Translations under genes and position numbers: made by a program
Part shown: piece by piece, positions 55,260-62,447 of the stretch
How the letters are laid out: every line of letters starts with the position of its first letter
Position numbering within the stretch: the first letter of the stretch is position 1
Assembly: GCA_025355645.1 (NCBI GenBank)
Contig: JANXZG010000076.1
Coordinates: forward strand, 1 to 64,000
Source: Gammaproteobacteria bacterium
Lineage (GTDB): Bacteria; Pseudomonadota; Gammaproteobacteria; Steroidobacterales; Steroidobacteraceae
Length of the DNA: 64,000 bases
Direction: 5' to 3'
The notes under the pieces: generated by a model
What the model was told of the DNA's origin: nothing
Seen by the model: only the letters and a program-made list of their open reading frames with translations
The model's database searches: none

Positions 55260-57722
55260 ATGACGGCTATCATTCGTGCGGGATTTACTGCTGCCATCGC
55301 GAGCCTTGCGCTTAGCGCCTGTGGCGGCGGCGGCGCGCCAACTACCGACACACCGACCTCGGCGCCAAGCAGTGGCGCCAGCTCCTACACCGGGCCTGCG
55401 CCCGCGACATCGGACGTGCAGGCGTTCGAGGTCAACTTCTGGAACAATGTTCGCAGCCAGAATCGCTGCGGCCAGTGCCATAACGCCACGACGCCCTCAC
55501 AACTGCCCAACTTCGCGCGCAGCGACAACGTGAACCTCGCTTATGCGCAGGCCAATACGGTCGTGAATCTCGGCCAGCCGGCCACTTCGATCATCGTCAG
55601 CAAGGTCTCGGGCGGCCATAACTGCTGGCTCGCGGACCCGAACGCCTGCGGCCAGATCCTGACCACCTGGATCAGCAATTGGGCGAATGCTACCTCCGCG
55701 GGTGGCAAGGGCACGGTCATACAGCTGGTCGCGCCGCCGATCCAGACTGTCGGGCAAAGCCTGAACTTCCCGGCATCGCCGAACGATTTCGGTGCGACCG
55801 TTTATCCTTTGCTGACGCAATATTGCTCGCGCTGCCACTCACCGACCGCAGCGGTGCCACAGTCCCCGTACTTCGCCTCACCGGTACTGGCGCAGGCTTA
55901 CCAGGCGGCGTTGCCGAAGATGGACCTGAACACGCCGACCAACTCGCGTTTTTATGAGCGCCTGGCCAACGAGAGCCATAATTGCTGGAGCAACTGCGCG
56001 AGCAACGCGGCCACCATGCTCGCCGCGATCCAGTCCTTTGCCGGCATGCTCACGCCCTCGAGCATCAACGGCTCGCTTGTGGTCAGCAAGGCGCTCTCCC
56101 TGCCGCAAGGCACGGTGGCGAGCGGCTCGAGTCGATTCGACGCCAACGTCATCGCCAAGTACGAATTTGAAACCGGCAACGGCTATACCGCCTACGACAC
56201 CAGTGGCGTCGACCCGGCGGCGGACCTGACCATCACGGGCAACGTGACCTGGGCCGGCGGCTGGGGCATCAACGTGGGTGCAGGCGGCAAGGCAAAGGCC
56301 AATACTGCCGCGAGTTCCAAGCTCTACGACATGATCCAGGCGACCGGCGAGTTCACGATCGAAGCCTGGGTCGCACCGGCTCTGGTGGCGGTCGACAACT
56401 CCTATATGGTTAGTTACTCGGGCGGCGATGCTACGCGTAACTTCACGCTCGGCCAGACCAACCAGGACTACGACTTCATGCTACGCAGCTCGAATTCCGT
56501 GGGCCTGAATGGCATGCCGCAGGCGCAGACGCCGGATGCCGCGATGCTGCTGCAGGCGAGCTTGCAACATGTCGTCATGACCTATGACCCGGTCAACGGT
56601 CGCCAGGTCTATCTCGACGGGGTCAATACCGGCGTGGTCGATGCGCAGGCTGGCGGGGTGATTTCCAACTGGGACAGCACGTTCGCGCTGGTGCTCGGCA
56701 ACGAAGTCTCCGGCGATCGATCCTGGCAAGGCCTGATCAAGTTCGTCGCGATCCACAACCGCGCACTGACCGCCGCACAGGCACTGCAGAACTACAATGC
56801 CGGCGTTGGCCAGCGTTACTTCATGCTGTTCGACGTGTCCGCCGTAACCGGATTGTCGCAGGCCTACGTGATGTTCACGGCTAGCCAGTTTGACAGCTCG
56901 AGCTACATGTTCTCCCAGCCTACCTTCATATCGCTCGATCCGACCGTCACGCCCGACAACATCAAGGTGCAGGGCATACGCATCGGCATCAACGGCACAA
57001 TACCCGCCGTGGGCCAGGCGTATATCCCGCTGAACACCACTGTCAGTGCGAGCAACTACACCCCACAGGGCGAGGTATTGTCCAACATCGGTACCGTCAT
57101 CGCCCTGCAGAATGGGCCGCTGACGGACCAGTTCTTCCTGACCTTCGATGTGCTGGGCGGATCGCAGGACATCGTCGTCGAACCCCCGCCGGCCGCGCCG
57201 CCGCCGCCACCGACGCTCGCTGCTGTATCGGATATCGGCATGCGCACCTTTGCGCAGGTCAACGCCACGATGTCGATGCTGACGGGCGTCCCGCTTTCCA
57301 ATCCCGCGGTCAGTGCGACCTACTTGTCGGTACAGGAGCAGCTGCCGACCACGGCGGTGCTGGAGAGCTTCCTCGCCGCGAACCAGGTGGGAATCGCACA
57401 GCTGGCGGTCCAGTACTGCAACACGCTCGTGAACACGCCGTCGCTGGCGGCCCAGGTGTTCCCGGGCGTGACCTTCGGTCCCTCGCTGTTCGCTTCGCAG
57501 AACGGCATCAATTCGGTCACCGGCAACCTTGCCATCATGGTGCTCGGCAATGGCCAGTTCGCGAGCCAGCCGGCAGCCTCGACCGTGACGACCGAACTCG
57601 GCGCTCTGATCGGGATCCTGTGCAGCGGCAGTTCACCATGCACCAACACGCCGCGAGTGCTGGCGGTCACGGCCGCAGCCTGTGCCGCGGTATTGGGTAG
57701 TGCGGATATGGAGATTGATTAA
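55260..57722 (+). CDS. Diheme LamG-domain lipoprotein
   Basis: An 820-residue lipoprotein (ATG at 55260; lipobox LALSAC, then a GGGG and Ser/Thr/Pro-rich linker). Two c-type heme sites lie in the N-terminal third: CGQCH near residue 70 and CSRCH near residue 189. Residues about 300-480 form a LamG/concanavalin-like lectin domain (IAKYEFETGNGYTAYDTSG, FTIEAWVAP, HVVMTYDPVNGRQVYLDGVNTG, WQGLIKFVAIHNRALTAAQAL). A further beta-rich region, a PPPAAPPPPPP hinge and an unassigned helical C-terminal domain follow. Heme plus LamG is reminiscent of planctomycete PSCyt-LamG proteins. Its TAA overlaps the next ATG by one base. Confidence 0.85.
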   Translation: MTAIIRAGFTAAIASLALSACGGGGAPTTDTPTSAPSSGASSYTGPAPATSDVQAFEVNFWNNVRSQNRCGQCHNATTPSQLPNFARSDNVNLAYAQANTVVNLGQPATSIIVSKVSGGHNCWLADPNACGQILTTWISNWANATSAGGKGTVIQLVAPPIQTVGQSLNFPASPNDFGATVYPLLTQYCSRCHSPTAAVPQSPYFASPVLAQAYQAALPKMDLNTPTNSRFYERLANESHNCWSNCASNAATMLAAIQSFAGMLTPSSINGSLVVSKALSLPQGTVASGSSRFDANVIAKYEFETGNGYTAYDTSGVDPAADLTITGNVTWAGGWGINVGAGGKAKANTAASSKLYDMIQATGEFTIEAWVAPALVAVDNSYMVSYSGGDATRNFTLGQTNQDYDFMLRSSNSVGLNGMPQAQTPDAAMLLQASLQHVVMTYDPVNGRQVYLDGVNTGVVDAQAGGVISNWDSTFALVLGNEVSGDRSWQGLIKFVAIHNRALTAAQALQNYNAGVGQRYFMLFDVSAVTGLSQAYVMFTASQFDSSSYMFSQPTFISLDPTVTPDNIKVQGIRIGINGTIPAVGQAYIPLNTTVSASNYTPQGEVLSNIGTVIALQNGPLTDQFFLTFDVLGGSQDIVVEPPPAAPPPPPTLAAVSDIGMRTFAQVNATMSMLTGVPLSNPAVSATYLSVQEQLPTTAVLESFLAANQVGIAQLAVQYCNTLVNTPSLAAQVFPGVTFGPSLFASQNGINSVTGNLAIMVLGNGQFASQPAASTVTTELGALIGILCSGSSPCTNTPRVLAVTAAACAAVLGSADMEID

Positions 57723-59335
57723 TGAGTAAGCATCCTAAGGATCCGGCCGCGAGCCCGCAACCGTATCGCCATCCTGACCACCCGCGCCCGCAAACACGGC
57801 GTGAATTTCTTGCGCAGGGATTCATTACAGGCTCCGCCACGGTGCTGGCGCCGGCGATGTTTGGCCTGTTCGCCTCGCCGCGCGATGCGCGCGCGCAGCT
57901 GGCATCCGACATCCAGACGGCCGTCACGGCCTGCGGCATCACGACCGGCGCAGGGCTCGTGCCCTTCATCTGCTTCGATCTCTCGGGGGGCGCCAATATC
58001 GCCGGCTCCAACGTGCTGGTGGGCGGGCCCAAGGGGCAGCTCGATTTTTTGACCGTCGCGGCCTACAACAAGCTCGGGCTGCCGGGCACGATGATCCCCA
58101 GCGCAAGCGCCAGCGGCACGCACGTCGATCCGACCTTTGGTCTGCGCTATCACTCCGACAGCGCGCACCTGCGCGGCATGAAGGCACGCACCGGCGCGCT
58201 GGCCATGGCCAACACCAACGGCACGGTCATACCGGCGCTCTCGCAGAACGATTCCAACGTCAATCCGCACAACCCGATGTATGGCATCTGGCAGGCCGGT
58301 GCGCGCGGCGCGCTGCTCGATCTGATCGGCACGGATAGCTCGGTCTCAGGTGGCAATTCGTTGGCGCCGATGACCATGGTCAATGCCCAGGCGCAACCGA
58401 CCAAAGTATCCGGCTCGGCCGATGTCATTGGCCTGGTTAATACCGGTCAATTGAGCACATTGCTGCCAAACCCCTCGGACGTCACCAACGTCATGGAATC
58501 GATGAAGCGCATCAGCGATGCCAAGTACGGCAAAGTCATCGCCTACGCCGATCCGACCGCCGATGCCGCTGCGAAGCAGATTCCGACCTGCAGCTACACG
58601 AAATCCGCGTACCTCATCAACAAGTACAGCAGCCCCTCCTCGATCAATCCGGACCTTGATACGGATGTGGTCGGCCCGAGTGGTATCTTCAATGCGACCG
58701 AATACCAGTCAACCCGGGAATATCAGGCGACTGCCGCGGTCATGAAGACCGTGATTGATGGCGATGCGGCCGCGGGCACTGTCGAGCTCGGCGGATTTGA
58801 CTATCATACCGGCGATCGTTCCACGGGCGAGGGCCGTGATTTCATCGCCGGCAACTGCATCGGCGCCTGTCTCGAGTACGCGGCCCGCAAGGGCAAACCG
58901 GTGATGATTTATGTATTCAGCGATGGCTCGCTCGCGAGCAGCGGCATGATCGACAATTCTCCCGGCGGCCGCGGCAAGGGCGTGTGGACGGCCGACAATT
59001 CCGACGTGGCTGCCACCTACTTCCTCGTCTTCAATCCCGCCGGCAAGCCTGTTCCGGCGCAGTCGAATGCCGAGATGAGCTTGCAGCTGGGCTATTTCGA
59101 TCCGGATGGATCGGTCAACATCAACGGCAGCCCCGCCGCCAACAATGTCTTCAACCTTGTGCAGACGGTGGTGCTGAACTACATGGCGATCCATAGCGCC
59201 AATGCGTCGGCCAATTTTCCGACGCTTTACCCGGCGCCCAACCTCAACAACACGCTCGGCAGCGGCTCCGCACTCGACGCCCTGATTTCGTTCCAGCCAC
59301 TTGCCGGGTTGGTCAACGGCAGAATCGTCGGTTAG
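57722..59335 (+). CDS. Tat-exported DUF1501-like protein
   Basis: A 537-residue protein with a twin-arginine signal (RPQTRREFLAQGFITGSATVL... to DARAQ) after an unusual 25-residue polar leader. The body suggests an alkaline-phosphatase/sulfatase-like fold of the DUF1501 kind: FICFDLSGGANIAGSNVLVGG, LRYHSDSAHLRGM, NPHNPMYGIWQAGARG, FDYHTGDRSTGEGRDFIAGN, MIYVFSDGSLASSG. Several aspartate/histidine clusters could bind metal. Folded export fits a cofactor or complex formed before transport. Coupled to the LamG cytochrome by a TAATG overlap, so the two products probably act together. Activity unknown. Confidence 0.75.
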   Translation: MSKHPKDPAASPQPYRHPDHPRPQTRREFLAQGFITGSATVLAPAMFGLFASPRDARAQLASDIQTAVTACGITTGAGLVPFICFDLSGGANIAGSNVLVGGPKGQLDFLTVAAYNKLGLPGTMIPSASASGTHVDPTFGLRYHSDSAHLRGMKARTGALAMANTNGTVIPALSQNDSNVNPHNPMYGIWQAGARGALLDLIGTDSSVSGGNSLAPMTMVNAQAQPTKVSGSADVIGLVNTGQLSTLLPNPSDVTNVMESMKRISDAKYGKVIAYADPTADAAAKQIPTCSYTKSAYLINKYSSPSSINPDLDTDVVGPSGIFNATEYQSTREYQATAAVMKTVIDGDAAAGTVELGGFDYHTGDRSTGEGRDFIAGNCIGACLEYAARKGKPVMIYVFSDGSLASSGMIDNSPGGRGKGVWTADNSDVAATYFLVFNPAGKPVPAQSNAEMSLQLGYFDPDGSVNINGSPAANNVFNLVQTVVLNYMAIHSANASANFPTLYPAPNLNNTLGSGSALDALISFQPLAGLVNGRIVG

Positions 59336-59418
59336 CGCGCGCGGCGCGTTGACACTGCCAGCCGCAGTGTGCGATTTTGCATAATCTGGGCGAGACCGGG
59401 GTGACCGGAGTGATAGAT

Positions 59419-59946
59419 GTGAATCCGCGCTGGCGCATCGGCGCGTCTTGGACCGGCTGCCTGAGCTTTGCGCTGGCGGTCGCCTCGATCTCCTGCGCAC
59501 TGGCGGCGCCGCCAACCGGCATGCTGGGCCGCGAAGCCCCCGATTTCACGCTGAAAAGCACTCGCGGTGAGAACCTGCGCCTGTCCGAATTCCGCGGCCA
59601 GGTCGTGCTGGTTAATTTCTGGGCCCGCTGGGCTGGGGATTCCCGGCGCGAGATCCCGGCGCTTGAGCGCATCCACAGCACCTACGCACGCGCCGGGCTG
59701 ATTGTGCTCGGTGTCTCCATTGAGGCAGACGCGCGGCGGGCTGGCGAGTTTGCGACATCCATGCACATCCCGTATCCCGTGTTGATCGATACTGACCCCG
59801 CACTCGGTCAGGAATATGTCATTCAGAAAATGCCAATGACTCTTCTTATAGACCGGGCCGGGATTGTTCGCTTTGTCCACGTCGGTTTCGAGAATGCCGA
59901 CGAGGCCGTGTATCTCGAGCAGATACGCGCTTTGCTGCGTGAATAA
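59419..59946 (+). CDS. TlpA-like thioredoxin-fold protein lacking both catalytic cysteines
   Basis: About 175 residues. The ORF track begins at a TTG, but GTG 59419 has GGAG nine bases upstream and gives a signal peptide (MNPRWRIGASWTGCLSFALAVASISCALAA). The fold is plainly TlpA/AhpC-like (LGREAPDFTLKSTRGENLRLSEFRGQVVLVNFW), with cis-proline in IQKMPMTLLIDRAG. The expected WCGPC is WAGDS (Ala72, Ser75), so it cannot do thiol-disulfide exchange through that site. The reading frame is otherwise intact, arguing for a retained structural or binding role. An active TlpA is encoded in the divergent arm. Confidence 0.88.
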   Translation: MNPRWRIGASWTGCLSFALAVASISCALAAPPTGMLGREAPDFTLKSTRGENLRLSEFRGQVVLVNFWARWAGDSRREIPALERIHSTYARAGLIVLGVSIEADARRAGEFATSMHIPYPVLIDTDPALGQEYVIQKMPMTLLIDRAGIVRFVHVGFENADEAVYLEQIRALLRE

Positions 59947-59960
59947 ACGATAGGTTAGTT

Positions 59961-60545
59961 ATGAAGCTGCACAATCGAATTATTGCCAGGGTTTTATGCG
60001 CAGGGCTGCTTGCTTGCCTGTCGACTAGCGCACAGGCGCAGGCCACAGCGCCGGCACCGGCGTCCGCTGCACCGGTGGTGGCGCCGGCTGCGGATGATAC
60101 GCGCACGCTGGATCAGGAAGTACAGGGCCTGAAGAAGGATGTCATCGACCTGAACAGGGATTTGTTCGTGCTGGAGGAGGAACTGCTCTTCCCAGCCAAT
60201 ACCCAGGTCGCCGTGTTCCTGTCGATGGATGTGGGCACATTCTTCACGCTCGATGCGGTCACCATCAAGATCGACAATAAAGAAGTGACCAACTATCTAT
60301 ATACCGCCAAAGAAGCAGACGCCTTGCTCAAGGGTGGCGTGCAGCGTGTCTATATCGGCAACCAGAAAGTAGGCAAGCACGAGCTGGTGGCCTTCTTCAA
60401 TGGCAAGGGGCCGGGCGAACTCGATTACCGGCGTGGCTCGACGCTGACTTTTGAAAAGGGTGTCGGCGCCAAGTACCTTGAGCTGAAAATCTCGGACCGC
60501 GTCAGTAAGCATCAACCTGAGTTCATCGTCAAAGACTGGGAATGA
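59961..60545 (+). CDS. Periplasmic coiled-coil protein of unknown family
   Basis: A 194-residue protein with a signal peptide (MKLHNRIIARVLCAGLLACLSTSAQAQA) and an Ala/Pro-rich linker. A coiled coil follows (TLDQEVQGLKKDVIDLNRDLFVLEEELL, residues about 48-75). The C-terminal beta-rich domain is about 115 residues (VAVFLSMDVGTFFTLDAVTIKID, GVQRVYIGNQKVGKHELVAFFNGKGP). I do not recognise the family. It sits 14 bases after the degenerate TlpA gene and three bases before the TPR gene, suggesting a periplasmic subunit of the same assembly, perhaps oligomerising through the coiled coil. Confidence 0.75.
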   Translation: MKLHNRIIARVLCAGLLACLSTSAQAQATAPAPASAAPVVAPAADDTRTLDQEVQGLKKDVIDLNRDLFVLEEELLFPANTQVAVFLSMDVGTFFTLDAVTIKIDNKEVTNYLYTAKEADALLKGGVQRVYIGNQKVGKHELVAFFNGKGPGELDYRRGSTLTFEKGVGAKYLELKISDRVSKHQPEFIVKDWE

Positions 60546-60548
60546 GGC

Positions 60549-62447
60549 GTGCGAGCACTGACTGACACAGTCCGCGCATTCTGCGTTATGGGCGGGCTGG
60601 CCTTGGCCAGTGCGCCTTCGACTGCGGCGAACCTGAAACAGGACCCGAACTCACTGACCTCGCGTCCGGTCGAAGATTTGCACTACGGCGACGTGCTGTT
60701 CTATTACTTCCAGAACGACTACTTCGCCGCGATCACGCGCCTGCTCGCCGCGCAGCAACTGCAGCGGCTGCACCACTCGGAGGGCGAGGCGGAACTGCTG
60801 CTCGGCGGCCTTTACCTGTCGCTGGGGGAACACAACGAGGCGGGACGCATATTCGACGCGCTGCTGGCAAGCAATGCGCCGCTGGCTGTGCGCAACCGTG
60901 CCTGGTACTACCTCGGCAAGCTGTGGTACCAGCGTGGTTACCTGGACGAGTCCGAGCGGGCGTTGCGCAGGCTCTCCGGCGACGTTGATCCGCGCATCGA
61001 TGCGCAGCGCTACATGCTGCTCTCGCAAGTCATGTTGCGTCAGGGACGGTATGACGATGCAATCATCGCGCTGCGCGCCTGGCACGGCGCGCCAGATTGG
61101 ACCGCTTATGCGCAGTTCAACTTAGGAGTCGCGCTGGTGCGCACCGGCCGGCTCGATGACGCGATACCTTTCCTGGATTCGGTCGGACGCCTGACGAGCC
61201 GCAGCGAGGAGCTGCTCGCGCTGAAGGACAAAGCCAACCTCGCCCTGGGGTTCGCCTTGCTGCAAGGCCAGCGCGGCAAGCAGGCAAAACCCATTCTGCA
61301 ACGCGTCCGGCTCGAGGGGCCCTCCTCGGACAAGGCCTTGCTCGGCGTCGGCTGGGCCGATGCGATGTCCGGCGAATACCAGCGCGCGTTGGTGCCGTGG
61401 CTTGAGCTGCGCAAGCGCAATCTGCTTGACGCGGCGGTGCAGGAGGCGTACCTGGCGGTCCCCTACGCCTTTGGCAAGCTCAAGGCCGACGGCCAGGCCG
61501 CCGAGTACTACACCTCGGCGATCGACTCGTTCGATATGGAGATGCAACGCATCGATGCCTCAGTCGCCGAAATCCGGGCCGGCCGGCTGCTTGATCGGCT
61601 GCTCGATGCCGATGCGCAAAAGAAGGTCAGCTGGGACTGGCAGCTGCAGAACCTGCCGAATGCGCCGGAGTCGCGCTACCTGTACGTGCTGCTCGCCTCG
61701 AACGAGTTCCAGGAAGGGCTGAAGAACTATCGTGAGCTCAATTATATGAGCCGCAACCTGCGGGACTGGCGTGACAGCCTGGTCGCCTTTGACCAGATCC
61801 TCGATACCAAGGACAAGGCGTACGCTCTGCGGCTGCCGAAGACCGATGCAATCATAGCGGGCACTGACCTTGGCGCGCTGAGTCGAAAGCGCGTGGAATT
61901 CGAGTCGCGCCTGAACGAGATCGAGAAGAGCCATGACGTCGCCGCCTTGGGCACGCCCGCGGAGCAGGCCACGTGGGCACACCTGCAAAGGGTCGAGAAT
62001 TATTTGGCGGCGCATCCGGAGGCTGCGATGACGCCAGAGATGCGCGAGAAATTCCGCTTGATGAAGGGCGTGATGCTGTGGCGCCTGTCGGAGAGCTTCA
62101 AGGCACGATTGTGGAATGAGCGCAAAGCCGTGCGCGAGCTGGCCGGATCATTGCAGGAAACCCAGGCGCGCGCCGCCGCGGTTCGGCAGGCACGGCAAAA
62201 CGTTCCGGTCGACACCGGCAGCAACGCGCAGCGGGTCACCTCGGTGCGCGAGCGCATGGATCTGCTGCAGGAGCGGCTCTCCGCCGTGGCCGTGCGCCAG
62301 AACCGTTATCTGCAGCAGCTCGCGGTGGATGAGCTGGAAGCACAAAAGCAGCGCATTGCGACCTATCAGGTGCAGGCGCGCTATGCGCTTGCCTCGATCT
62401 ACGATCGCGCCGTCGACCAGCAGAACAAGCCGAAGGCGACACCATGA
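60549..62447 (+). CDS. Exported TPR-repeat protein with C-terminal coiled coil
   Basis: A 632-residue protein starting at GTG 60549, with a signal peptide (ALTDTVRAFCVMGGLALASAPSTA). Helical tetratricopeptide repeats cover much of residues 40-300 (GEAELLLGGLYLSLGEHNEAGRIFDALL, RNRAWYYLGKLWYQRGYLDESERALRRL, YAQFNLGVALVRTGRLDDAIPFL). The last 150 residues are strongly coiled-coil (ERMDLLQERLSAVAVRQNRYLQQL). It is likely a periplasmic scaffold. Its end overlaps the next TPR gene by four bases (ATGA). No catalytic motif is visible. Confidence 0.85.
   Translation: MRALTDTVRAFCVMGGLALASAPSTAANLKQDPNSLTSRPVEDLHYGDVLFYYFQNDYFAAITRLLAAQQLQRLHHSEGEAELLLGGLYLSLGEHNEAGRIFDALLASNAPLAVRNRAWYYLGKLWYQRGYLDESERALRRLSGDVDPRIDAQRYMLLSQVMLRQGRYDDAIIALRAWHGAPDWTAYAQFNLGVALVRTGRLDDAIPFLDSVGRLTSRSEELLALKDKANLALGFALLQGQRGKQAKPILQRVRLEGPSSDKALLGVGWADAMSGEYQRALVPWLELRKRNLLDAAVQEAYLAVPYAFGKLKADGQAAEYYTSAIDSFDMEMQRIDASVAEIRAGRLLDRLLDADAQKKVSWDWQLQNLPNAPESRYLYVLLASNEFQEGLKNYRELNYMSRNLRDWRDSLVAFDQILDTKDKAYALRLPKTDAIIAGTDLGALSRKRVEFESRLNEIEKSHDVAALGTPAEQATWAHLQRVENYLAAHPEAAMTPEMREKFRLMKGVMLWRLSESFKARLWNERKAVRELAGSLQETQARAAAVRQARQNVPVDTGSNAQRVTSVRERMDLLQERLSAVAVRQNRYLQQLAVDELEAQKQRIATYQVQARYALASIYDRAVDQQNKPKATP

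Noticed and set aside
58709-59515. 268-residue minus-strand ORF
   Set aside because: Antisense to the Tat DUF1501-like gene; low-complexity Arg-rich start.
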